64,000 bases of DNA from an uncultured Acetatifactor sp. Lineage in GTDB: Bacteria > Bacillota > Clostridia > Lachnospirales > Lachnospiraceae. Where the stretch lies: positions 61,324-125,323 of the forward strand of contig CAJTPH010000004.1 of assembly GCA_910578215.1 (NCBI GenBank). Direction: 5' to 3'. Position numbers and translations under genes: made by a program. Below are positions 54,468 to 61,706 of this stretch, piece after piece (positions within the stretch are counted from its first letter, which is position 1; each line of letters starts with the position of its first letter). The notes under the pieces were generated by a model that was not told where the DNA came from, searched no databases, and saw nothing but the letters and a program-made list of their open reading frames with translations.

Positions 54468-55307
54468 CTATCCCAGTGTCTCTATCCAATTTGAGAGAAA
54501 TTGAACCTGCCCTTTAATTGTCTCCTGCTCGCTTCCATCCGCTCCGCGGGCTGCCTGTAAAATAAAGGAACCTTCATAGCCCGTTTCTTTTAATGCCCTG
54601 AAAAGTTCCTTAAAGTCTGCGCTTCCTGTGCCAAGCTCAACAGTAGTTCCCTGGTATATTCTATCTTTAATATGAATGTTAAATATTCGGTTTTTGAGAG
54701 TAGTCACTTCTTCATACGGCATATACCCTATGCCGGAGCTGTTCCCGCTGTCATAATTAGCTCCTATTCTCATTTGTCCAAAGGAGTCGAGATAATCTCT
54801 AAACTTCCCGGGCGGCAAATCAGTCTCTAAGCCAAACAAAATATTGCCGGGCGCCATTGATAATAGTTGCAGTAAAAAACTCCTGAATTCCTCCGCCTCC
54901 TGCTCATTTTTCAGAGAAGATGCATCAACTAAAGGAATTTCCATAAGAGCTATCCCTATACGGTCCATATTCTGAAGAATTTGATTCATAATTCTCTTGT
55001 TTTCCTCAAGCACCGCCGCCTTTTCAGGACCCTTATATTTGAAAAACGGGCGGCGCATAAAATAATCAAAGCAAAGGGATTTAATTTTGATTCCCGTTTT
55101 GTCTGATAATTCCTTAATGTCTTGTATTCCACTCTGCCAAATGGGATTTTTCTCATAATCCTCATAATCAAAAATAAACTCTATCTCCTTCAATCCCGCA
55201 TTTCTTGCAAGCTCGAATTCTTCTCTCCAGTTGTCAAAGGGAAAGAATTGTATTCCTCTCCCTTTCGGCTCAGTCAATCGTCCCTGCATAATTCCTATCG
55301 GCCACAT
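54468..55307 (-). CDS. Sugar phosphate isomerase/epimerase (AP endonuclease 2 fold)
   Basis: TIM barrel of the xylose isomerase-like superfamily (279 aa). The start is IGIMQGRLTEPKGRGIQFFP. Metal-binding positions are suggested by IEFIFDYED, LMEIPLVDA, GLETDLPPG, NYDSGNSSGI and IHIKDRIY. Proteins of this kind are common in sugar-modification clusters; the substrate here cannot be told. Confidence 0.75.
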   Translation of the reverse strand: MWPIGIMQGRLTEPKGRGIQFFPFDNWREEFELARNAGLKEIEFIFDYEDYEKNPIWQSGIQDIKELSDKTGIKIKSLCFDYFMRRPFFKYKGPEKAAVLEENKRIMNQILQNMDRIGIALMEIPLVDASSLKNEQEAEEFRSFLLQLLSMAPGNILFGLETDLPPGKFRDYLDSFGQMRIGANYDSGNSSGIGYMPYEEVTTLKNRIFNIHIKDRIYQGTTVELGTGSADFKELFRALKETGYEGSFILQAARGADGSEQETIKGQVQFLSNWIETLG

Positions 55308-55394
55308 AACCTGTCCACTCTTTCCTCTGATTTAACCTTCTTTGCATTTGGCTATTTTCAAATAATTTACGGCTCCCGTTATCTGCCCTGAAAT

Positions 55395-56375
55395 TCAGCC
55401 TTTCGCTTTAAAGGAATACGGGCTTGGCGCATTGCTTCTGCCCTTGCTCGAATTCCTGTTCCACTCCTTTATCTGACCGATTATATCAACGCCTACATTT
55501 TTCCCCCATAGATCAATCAGCCTTTGTGTCATGTCACCCATCTTTCCATTTCCGATTTTCTGCCCGTTTATAGATGTCACCGGCAGCATACAAAACGGAG
55601 TTCCGCTCATAAATGCTTCGTCCGCATTTACTACATCATATACATCCAAATTTCTTTCAATGCACTCAATTCCTTGGGTCTGGCACAGCTGCATAATATA
55701 CCCCCTTGAAATTCCCCGCAAAATATTCCTTGGCTCCGGTGTATACAGCTTGCCATCCTTGACAATAAAGAAATTATCTCCTGTTCCTTCAGCAATAAAA
55801 TTGTCCGTATCCAGCAGCAGCGCCCAGTTGTTATCACCTTCATAGTTAGATACCTCAATATTTGCCATAAGATAATGTACCCGGCTCCTGTTCTTTACCT
55901 TGGGATCAATCAGCGATGCCGGGATCGCCCTCTGCGACGGGATGACAGCATTGATCCCTGTATCAAACAGCTTCCCCATCCCGTCGACAGTCCACCTTAA
56001 CGGGAAGTCCGCAATGATAACGTTAAGCCCCGCATAAGTACCGACTACATCCTGATATATAGACAATAAACCCCTTGTTATGTCAATCATAATCCTGTGC
56101 TCGTCGTCTTTTTCAAAATAAGGCTCATTTATCTCAATCGTTTTATATACAGCCTGTTCCATTTCCCGGATCGTCAACACACTTTCCAAATCGATATGTA
56201 AATACCTTGCAGATGCATAAAGCCGCTCCAAATGTTCCCGCAGCTTAAACTGCTCTTTTTGGAAGGATCTTGTCATTTCAAATACTGTATCGCCAAACAT
56301 CATCGCAGAATCATATATGCTGATCCTTGCCTCGCTTTCATCTACAAATTCTCCGTTAAAATAAACCTTCCGCAT
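55395..56375 (-). CDS. PLP-dependent class IV aminotransferase family protein
   Basis: 326 aa, fold type IV (branched-chain aminotransferase/aminodeoxychorismate lyase group). GEFVDESEARISIYDSAMMFGDTVFE is the family N-terminus, cut here by its length to GDTVFEMTRSF as the clearest part; the PLP Lys is likely in VKNRSRVHYLMAN, and IAEGTGDNFFIVKDG and LRGISRGYIMQLC follow. In this context it may put an amino group on a sugar or ulosonic acid precursor, or use a plain amino acid; sequence does not decide. Confidence 0.75.
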   Translation of the reverse strand: MRKVYFNGEFVDESEARISIYDSAMMFGDTVFEMTRSFQKEQFKLREHLERLYASARYLHIDLESVLTIREMEQAVYKTIEINEPYFEKDDEHRIMIDITRGLLSIYQDVVGTYAGLNVIIADFPLRWTVDGMGKLFDTGINAVIPSQRAIPASLIDPKVKNRSRVHYLMANIEVSNYEGDNNWALLLDTDNFIAEGTGDNFFIVKDGKLYTPEPRNILRGISRGYIMQLCQTQGIECIERNLDVYDVVNADEAFMSGTPFCMLPVTSINGQKIGNGKMGDMTQRLIDLWGKNVGVDIIGQIKEWNRNSSKGRSNAPSPYSFKAKG

Positions 56376-56402
56376 TTCAACATCTCCCCTTATAAAATAT
56401 TA

Positions 56403-57019
56403 TCAAATACGATAAACCGAATGGGATTCATAAAACCCATCGTCCATTCTGTCAATGGATATCTTCTTCATACACCTCCACGGGATATACCGGACCATTT
56501 CCTCGAGACACGTAAAATATTCATTGCCATATTTCTGCTCTCCCCTATAAAAAACCTGATTGACAATCACCAGCTTTCCCTTAAAATTTTCGGATAAATT
56601 TTGGATAATACTGTCCAAGTCCTCCAAAATGTACCACATAATTTCAGAGAAAATAATTGCATCAAATTTCTTATCCGGCTTCTCGCTGAATGCCAGTACC
56701 CCCCCCACACAAAATTTATATCAGGATAAAATTTCCTGGCCTTTGCGACAGCAGTCTCTGAGATATCCATCCCAGTTATAGCGCACTCCGGCACCGCTCT
56801 GCTTAAATAATCCGCTACTGCACCCAATCCACATCCCATCTCAACAACATTTTTCAGGTTATATTGCATCAGCGTTACAGGCGTAAGCGCCCTTGAATAG
56901 AACGAAAGTAAATTTTCTCTTTGATGCCAGGGGTCATCAAATTTTTGATACATTTCCTCAAATTTTCCAACAAATACTCCATCCTTAATCACGTAATCCT
57001 GATATCTGTCCAATACCAC
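56403..57019 (-). pseudogene. SAM-dependent methyltransferase, frameshifted at a G8 tract
   Basis: The first part (57019 to ~56707) carries motif I VVEMGCGLGAVADYLS and GMDISETAVAKAR up to INFVWGG. There the coding strand has eight G (56699-56706). In the current frame a stop follows after about 45 unrelated residues at 56567. One extra G would continue as VLAFSEKPDKKFDAIIFSE, IMWYILED and so on to 56403, giving a normal methyltransferase of about 205 aa. It is either switched off by slippage, a true pseudogene or a sequencing error. Confidence 0.8.
56699..56706 (-). repeat. Homopolymeric G8 tract at the methyltransferase frameshift
   Basis: Eight C on the plus strand; nine would restore the frame between the two halves of the gene. 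A second long tract (G9) is in the methyltransferase gene 3.3 kb away. Confidence 0.65.
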
Positions 57020-57037
57020 TCACTCCTTCTGTAAAAA

Positions 57038-57721
57038 TCAGTTATAATATTTCCTCATAAAAAAAGAGCATATTTCCACATCGTTTATGCTGTCTATTTC
57101 AAACGATCTGTCAAATGGCATTTGATACATACCAATTTTCCCTCCTATGCGAGTCTGCAAACGAAATAATATTTCAGATTTAAAAACATATATAGAACCA
57201 TTTTCCAGAAAAAGCGGAGGTCTGTCCTGCCTTCTCCCTCTGTTTTGGTAATCATATGTAAAGCTCTGCAGCCCGTTTTCCCCTTGCTTCCAAATACAAA
57301 AATCCTCCAGCAGACTCATGGAAAACAGGGAATCATATGCACCATCAAAAAAAGTCTCAACTGCATTCTCTATGTCCTCCGTAAGCCTGACCGGCGATGT
57401 GGCCTGCAGAAATAGAATATCACCTGCCTCATGCTTTCCCTTTATTTCTGTAACAGCATGTAAAATTGCGCTTTCGGAGCTGGCAGTATCCGTTGACAAT
57501 TCTTCCGGTCTCCAAATAATTCGGGCCCCATATTTCTTTGAAATTTCTGCAATTTCCTCCCCATCTGTAGAAACATAAACCTCATCCACGCATTTTGCCT
57601 GTTGTGCCTGTTCAATGGACCACGCAATAAGGGGCTTTCCACAGAAATCCATAATATTTTTATTTTTTATTCCTTTTGATCCTGCTCTTGCAGGAATAAC
57701 CGCCGTAACCTTTCTTTTCAT
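57038..57721 (-). CDS. neuA: CMP-ulosonic acid synthetase (NeuA family)
   Basis: Cytidylyltransferase (227 aa) that activates an ulosonic acid with CTP. AVIPARAGSKGIKNKNI is the signature, then FLQATSPVR and RQDRPPLFLENGSIYVF. CMP-neuraminic, -legionaminic or -pseudaminic acid synthetases share this pattern; which sugar is used cannot be read. It follows the kdsC/gmhA-type fusion and neuB, which supports the ulosonic acid role. Confidence 0.85.
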   Translation of the reverse strand: MKRKVTAVIPARAGSKGIKNKNIMDFCGKPLIAWSIEQAQQAKCVDEVYVSTDGEEIAEISKKYGARIIWRPEELSTDTASSESAILHAVTEIKGKHEAGDILFLQATSPVRLTEDIENAVETFFDGAYDSLFSMSLLEDFCIWKQGENGLQSFTYDYQNRGRRQDRPPLFLENGSIYVFKSEILFRLQTRIGGKIGMYQMPFDRSFEIDSINDVEICSFFMRKYYN

Positions 57722-57748
57722 TTCTCTCCCGCCAATTTAGCCTGTTTA

Positions 57749-58843
57749 TTATATATTTGCCAATTCCTGCTCAACGATTTCACAAATAATGTGCCCCGTC
57801 AAAATATGGATTTCCTGAATACGAGGGGTATTATTAGAAGGAGCCGCCAATAAACAATCCGTATATTTCAAAACAGGCTCAAATTCTGAAATTCTGCCTG
57901 TCATTAAGATCGTCTTCATTTGTATATCCTTCGCCTTTTGAAATGCCTGCAGCACATTTTCCGATGTGCCGCTTGTTGTAATGCCAATCAGCACATCCCC
58001 CCTGACAGCCCTGGCTTCCAATTGTCTTGCAAATATCATGCCGTAATCATAGTCATTCGCCAGGGAAGTTAAAACGGAGGTATTTACTGTGAGCGCCTCC
58101 GCACTCAGTGCCTTTCTTTCCAAATAAAATCTTCCTACCATTTCTGCGGCTAAATGCTGCGCGTCGGCAGCACTCCCTCCATTACCGCACAAAAACAGCC
58201 CTCCTTTGTTCTTATAGCTGTCAATGATCAGATTAACCGCTTTCTCCACACAGCTGTTATATGTAATATCCTCTAAAATACCATTTATCACATCTCTATG
58301 TTCTTCCACCCGTTTCACAAAAACAGGAGCTGCAGCATAGCCTTTCTCCCTGTTGAATGTTTCCTGTCCATGCGCATTAAAAAGCAGCGTATATACTTCT
58401 GCCAGACACCCTTCTCCGCCTTTTCTCTTCAGAATGATGTCTGACACCTGCTTTACTTCTTCAACGGCATCATTCGGGCAAACAGCCAATCCCACTCTTT
58501 CCAGAGCCGGAATATCATATTTTCCATCCCCTATATAGCAGATAGCGGAAAGAGGTATCCCCTCTTTTTCAGATATTTTTTCCAGTACCTGTCTCTTATC
58601 CTTACGGCCCACAAAATAAAAATCAGGCTTCATTTTAAGGTTGACCATTTCAGTAAACCTGTCTGACTCGCCAGATATAACGCCAAATTTTATGCCATTG
58701 GCACGAAGCTCAGAAACCGCATCCAAATCCTTAAAGCAAAGGCTCTTTTTGGTCTCTCCACCCTCGTTCAGGAGCAGTTTGCCGTCAGTAAGAACTCCGT
58801 CAATGTCCGTTATAACAGCCTGTATATTCCCTGACTTAATCAT
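57749..58843 (-). CDS. Fusion: KdsC-type phosphatase and GmhA-type isomerase
   Basis: 364 aa. Residues ~1-165 are a KdsC-like HAD phosphatase: D13-I-D15-GVLTDG, GVISGESDRFTEM and CYIGDGKYDIPAL. Residues ~185-364 are a SIS domain of GmhA type: LCGNGGSAADAQHLAAEMV, LTSLANDYDYGMIF and GITTSGTSENVLQAF. Such a pair could make a heptose phosphate and strip the phosphate from a 3-deoxy-ulosonate phosphate. It overlaps neuB by ATGA (58840-58843), so the proteins are made together. Confidence 0.85.
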   Translation of the reverse strand: MIKSGNIQAVITDIDGVLTDGKLLLNEGGETKKSLCFKDLDAVSELRANGIKFGVISGESDRFTEMVNLKMKPDFYFVGRKDKRQVLEKISEKEGIPLSAICYIGDGKYDIPALERVGLAVCPNDAVEEVKQVSDIILKRKGGEGCLAEVYTLLFNAHGQETFNREKGYAAAPVFVKRVEEHRDVINGILEDITYNSCVEKAVNLIIDSYKNKGGLFLCGNGGSAADAQHLAAEMVGRFYLERKALSAEALTVNTSVLTSLANDYDYGMIFARQLEARAVRGDVLIGITTSGTSENVLQAFQKAKDIQMKTILMTGRISEFEPVLKYTDCLLAAPSNNTPRIQEIHILTGHIICEIVEQELANI

Positions 58844-59673
58844 AGCTGGCCTCTTAATTTCTTCTTGACATCTTCCTCTGCCTGTGACATAAACTTTTCG
58901 CCTGTACCCAGAACCTGCTCAATGGTTCTGATATCCTTCACAAGCCTCTGTAAATCATCTACCTCCAGCGAAGCCGCCTGATCTGAACCATACATGGTTC
59001 TGTCCAGTGTAATATGCCTTTCTATTGACGTTGCACCCAAAGATGCCGCCGCCAGAGAGACAACCCTTCCCACTTCATGACCACTATACCCAACACTACA
59101 CCCATACCGTGTTCTAAGCGTATCGATCATTTTCAGATTTGCATCCTCATTTTTCATCGGATAGGTACTATTACAATGCATTAATTCAAAAGGACATCTG
59201 TGCGCACGAAAAATCTCAACCGCTCTGTCAATTTCCTCGTAAGTACTCATCCCGGTTGCAATAAATGTGTACTTTCCCTCCTCCGCTATCATATTCAAAA
59301 GTTCCTCATTCACAAGCATGGCTGAGGCAACCTTATTGTATTTTAAATTATATTGCCTCAAAAAAACCTGCGCATCTACATCCCATGCTGACGCAAACCA
59401 TTCTATATGCTTTTCTTTACAATAATTATCAATAATATCATACTCCTCTTTGCTAAATTCCAGCCCTTCCTTCTGCGCTCGCTGTGTCGTTCCCCAAGGG
59501 CTTTCCCTATAGCTGTCTAAATATTCTTTTTTGTATACCTTATCAATTGTCCGCTTCTGAAATTTAACTGCGTCACACCCACACAGCAAAGCCCAATCTA
59601 TCAGCTTTTTAGCCAGTTCTATATCCCCATTATGGTTAATTCCAATCTCCGCTACAATAAACACATGTTTCAT
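58840..59673 (-). CDS. neuB: NeuB-type ulosonic acid synthase without SAF domain
   Basis: Condenses phosphoenolpyruvate with a sugar. The ATG at 59673 has AGGAGAGG 8 nt upstream and begins IVAEIGINHNGDIELAK; the longer frame to 59892 overlaps csrA and is not real. Family marks: CDAVKFQKR, VASAMLVNEELL, IATGMSTYEEI, HCNSTYP, VGYSGHEVG and IERHITLDRTM. At 277 aa it ends where full NeuB proteins go on to the ~70-residue SAF domain that helps to bind the acceptor sugar, so the substrate may be unusual. Confidence 0.85.
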   Translation of the reverse strand: MKHVFIVAEIGINHNGDIELAKKLIDWALLCGCDAVKFQKRTIDKVYKKEYLDSYRESPWGTTQRAQKEGLEFSKEEYDIIDNYCKEKHIEWFASAWDVDAQVFLRQYNLKYNKVASAMLVNEELLNMIAEEGKYTFIATGMSTYEEIDRAVEIFRAHRCPFELMHCNSTYPMKNEDANLKMIDTLRTRYGCSVGYSGHEVGRVVSLAAASLGATSIERHITLDRTMYGSDQAASLEVDDLQRLVKDIRTIEQVLGTGEKFMSQAEEDVKKKLRGQL

Positions 59674-59717
59674 CCGTAATCCTCTCCTTATGCTATGTAA
59701 TATTTGGGCATAATTCC

Positions 59718-59882
59718 CTACTTCTTGTGTTCTTCCGCCGGCTTCACTCTCTCGATTCTCTTTTCCCTCGGAGCTTCCACAGCCACCTTCATCCTGCCGC
59801 TGGTGGTATCTCCCCTGAAAACGATTCTGATATCGTCGCCGATCTTTAATTCTGTTCCGGTAGTTAATGTCAATTCCAGCAT
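59718..59882 (-). CDS. csrA: CsrA-like RNA-binding regulator (54 aa)
   Basis: A short gene of 54 codons plus TAG. It reads MLELTLTTGTELKIGDDIRI, then IVFRGDTTSGRMKVAVEAPRE and a charged tail. The pattern MLxLT...G...IGDDI.I.V...G.....V..EAP(R/K)E is that of CsrA, a dimer that binds GGA in mRNA hairpins and blocks ribosomes. GGGTGAG lies upstream of the ATG. In Firmicutes CsrA usually controls flagellin synthesis with FliW; here it is first in a ulosonic acid/glycan block, 45 bp before neuB. The Arg found near position 44 of classical CsrA is at a shifted place. Confidence 0.75.
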   Translation of the reverse strand: MLELTLTTGTELKIGDDIRIVFRGDTTSGRMKVAVEAPREKRIERVKPAEEHKK

Positions 59883-59998
59883 ATTCTCTCACCCTTTATC
59901 TTAAAATACGTTAAAAATATTTGTAAAAAAACAGGATTTTTACCGCATTAATTTTGTATGTCTGATTCATACTATCACTGGTATGGTCAGAACATTTT
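59883..59998 (-). promoter_or_regulatory. Leader region of csrA and the glycan block
   Basis: 116 bp, A/T-rich, with a short inverted repeat CATAC/GTATG near 59969-59986 and GTAAAAA/TTTTTAC at about 59924-59944. I find no convincing -35/-10 pair on the minus strand. A promoter flipped in from the neighbouring segment could read through here. Confidence 0.35.
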
Positions 59999-60023
59999 TC
60001 GCAGATTCCCCAAGTCTGCGATA
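59999..60023. repeat. Inverted repeat/recombination site 1
   Basis: Arms TCGCAGA (59999-60005) and TCTGCGATA (60015-60023) around the spacer TTCCCCAAG. All 25 bases recur in reverse orientation at site 2 (61435-61461). Short inverted arms around a fixed spacer are the layout of tyrosine recombinase core sites. On the minus strand the loop of the hairpin reads CTTGGGGAA. No T run follows, so it is not a terminator. Confidence 0.65.
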
Positions 60024-60032
60024 TAGTTCTCC

Positions 60033-60054
60033 AAAGCCTGATATATCGGGCTTT
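60033..60054 (-). terminator. Short hairpin after the recombinase gene
   Basis: AAAGCC and GGCTTT close a stem with an inner GATATATC palindrome, directly after the stop at 60057. The T run is minimal, so any termination would be weak, allowing read-through toward csrA. Confidence 0.3.
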
Positions 60055-60056
60055 CC

Positions 60057-61187
60057 TTATCCGGCATGACCATGAATCTGACCATAAAACGCTGAAAGAC
60101 TATCCATATACCGGCGCTTTACCTCCATGGAAGGATGCACATAGCGGTTCAGAGTGATCTGCACATTTGAGTGCCCAAGCAGCTCGCTTAAGCTCTTTAC
60201 ATCCATGCCGTCCTCCACGCAGTTTGTGGAAAATGTATGTCGCAGAATATGAAAATTCATATCAGTCACCCCTGCCTCTTTTAATATTTTCTTAAAATGG
60301 TACTGCATTGTCCTGGGCTCCATGGGCTTATCGCCGCCAAAAACATATTCCTTATCGCTGCGAAAGCGTATCAGCAATTCCAGAACTGCTGCAGACAGCG
60401 GTATTTCCCGTCTGGAATGTCCGCTTTTGGGAGCCATCTCCATAAGGATGGTTTTGGTCCTGTGCCCTTCGGCATAAAGCCGCTGGACCGTTCTGTTTAC
60501 CGTAAGGATTTTATTTTCAAAATCAATGTCCGTCCATTTCAGCGCGCATAGCTCACCCAGCCGCAGCCCTGTGAACAATACGGACAGCACCGCCATTTTG
60601 AACAGATCCGTGTTCCTGTACAAGACCGATATGATCCGTTTTTGTTCTTTTTTGGAAAATACCTTTACAGGCCTGCAGCGCATTTCGGAATCCGGTTTTC
60701 TCAAAGGGTCCATTTTGAGGGAATACCGGGCGGCGGCCGCCTTCAGAATCTGATTTAGTACGCAGTAAACGCTTTTTCGCACACTGTCAGATAAGGAGTC
60801 CGGAAGCTTCTCCTTCACAAAAGGATTCGTTATTTCAGAGAGCACCGCTCCCTGAAAATTACTTTCGATATGATTTTGATAGATAAGGCTGTATTTTACA
60901 TAGGTTGAAAGCTTTCTTTTTTCCATGATCTGCGCAAGCCAGTCCCGGGCCGCCTGCGTAAAAAGTACCTCCTTTGCCGAACATGTTTTTTCGTGTACTG
61001 TTTCACCTGCTCCGGTGTGGTTTTTCAAAAGATTTTTCTTTATGGTCAGCTTTTCACGCACATCATCGTAGGTCCGGCCATAGACAGAGCAGTAGACCTG
61101 CTTCTTTTTTTCCATGCTGTATACGGGATAGCGCCCTTCCCAGCGCCCGTCCTTGCGTTTTCTAATATTTTCTCCGTGTCTTGCCAT
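60057..61187 (-). CDS. Tyrosine recombinase (phage integrase family)
   Basis: 376 aa. An N-terminal AP2-like arm-binding part (MARHGENIRKRKDGRWEGRY) precedes a SAM-like core-binding domain and the catalytic domain. Catalytic residues: Arg in LFTGLRLGELCALKW, His and Arg in HILRHTFSTN, His in LLGHSNVQ and Tyr in TLNRYVHPS. The ATG at 61187 is chosen because AAAGGG lies 9 nt upstream; frames to 61265 lack a site. It lies between opposed 25-bp repeats, so it probably inverts its own segment, though integrases of this type also serve integrative elements. Confidence 0.85.
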   Translation of the reverse strand: MARHGENIRKRKDGRWEGRYPVYSMEKKKQVYCSVYGRTYDDVREKLTIKKNLLKNHTGAGETVHEKTCSAKEVLFTQAARDWLAQIMEKRKLSTYVKYSLIYQNHIESNFQGAVLSEITNPFVKEKLPDSLSDSVRKSVYCVLNQILKAAAARYSLKMDPLRKPDSEMRCRPVKVFSKKEQKRIISVLYRNTDLFKMAVLSVLFTGLRLGELCALKWTDIDFENKILTVNRTVQRLYAEGHRTKTILMEMAPKSGHSRREIPLSAAVLELLIRFRSDKEYVFGGDKPMEPRTMQYHFKKILKEAGVTDMNFHILRHTFSTNCVEDGMDVKSLSELLGHSNVQITLNRYVHPSMEVKRRYMDSLSAFYGQIHGHAG

Positions 61188-61360
61188 AAATATCATCCCT
61201 TTCTGCCGCCATAGGTTTGTGGGTTTCGTGACCATAAATGCGACCATAAAATGTTTCATTTCCATATTTTAATACAAGCTAAATGGATTCTTTTAACAGC
61301 CTTTTACAATTAATTCAAAGAAAGCAGGTTTTCTATTTTCTCCTAAATCGTGCAAAAGGG

Positions 61361-61389
61361 TTGTAAAGCTCTCTGAAATGTGTTAAAAT
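61361..61389 (+). promoter_or_regulatory. Outward promoter inside the putative invertible segment
   Basis: TTGTAA (61361-61366), a 17-bp spacer and TAAAAT (61384-61389) with the extended TGT before it. It fires to the right across site 2, toward the aph-like gene. After inversion it would fire left across site 1 into csrA. Confidence 0.65.
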
Positions 61390-61425
61390 CGAGTAAAATT
61401 CAGATCTTTCTTATGATATTAAATA

Positions 61426-61470
61426 ACTGCCGCCTATCGCAGACTTGGGGAATCTGCGATAGGCGGCAGT
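61426..61470. repeat. Inverted repeat/recombination site 2 with long arms
   Basis: Perfect 18-bp arms (61426-61443; 61453-61470) around CTTGGGGAA. The inner 25 bp (61435-61461 less two) equal site 1 in reverse. Here the symmetry goes on for 9 more bases on each side, unlike at site 1. On the plus strand the RNA hairpin would show GGGGA in its loop. No T run follows. Confidence 0.65.
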
Positions 61471-61548
61471 CTGTAGTTTCAGTGTAACGGTGCAGGCGGC
61501 TGACCCATGAAAGAAAAGGCTCCGGCTCTGGCAAACTTAAGCGTTTGG

Positions 61549-61580
61549 TGGTACAATGTTGACACAAAAACGTTGCGGCA
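61549..61580 (+). promoter_or_regulatory. Extended -10 with TTGACACAA motif ahead of the aph-like gene
   Basis: TGGTACAAT (-10 TACAAT at 61552-61557) is followed by GTTGACACAA, the same order as in the 71-bp units before pfp. TGGCAA lies 17 bp upstream as a weak -35. The second palindrome arm is decayed (TTGCGGCAG), as in the third pfp unit. The 5' leader to the start at 61707 is ~145 nt. Confidence 0.5.
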
Positions 61581-61706
61581 GCTTCTGATTTTTTCTGCAA
61601 TTGCATTCCAGGCGTTTACATGCAATTCATCGCAATGCAGGCCAGACATTGGAGCAGCCGCCGCACAGGTGAAAAAAATGTGAGAATACGAAAGGATATA
61701 AAACAA

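Larger units (their letters stand above)
59999..61461. mobile_element. Putative invertible DNA segment with its recombinase
   Basis: About 1.46 kb bounded by site 1 and site 2 in opposite orientation. Inside are the tyrosine recombinase gene and, near the right end, an outward promoter (61361-61389). Recombination between opposed sites inverts rather than excises the segment. This is the layout of Hin-type switches, here with a tyrosine enzyme. Inversion itself is not shown by a single sequence. Confidence 0.6.

Noticed and set aside
59674..59892. N-terminal extension of NeuB by 73 residues
   Set aside because: It is csrA read in another frame; the NeuB family start and a strong ribosome site lie at 59673.
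59999..61461. attL/attR of an integrated element
   Set aside because: The two sites are in opposite orientation as judged by the asymmetric spacer, so they cannot excise the segment; a direct-repeat partner could still lie outside the window.
61426..61470. Rho-independent terminator
   Set aside because: The stem is strong but no T run follows on the plus strand, and the 25-bp core is repeated at 59999-60023, which a terminator would not explain.
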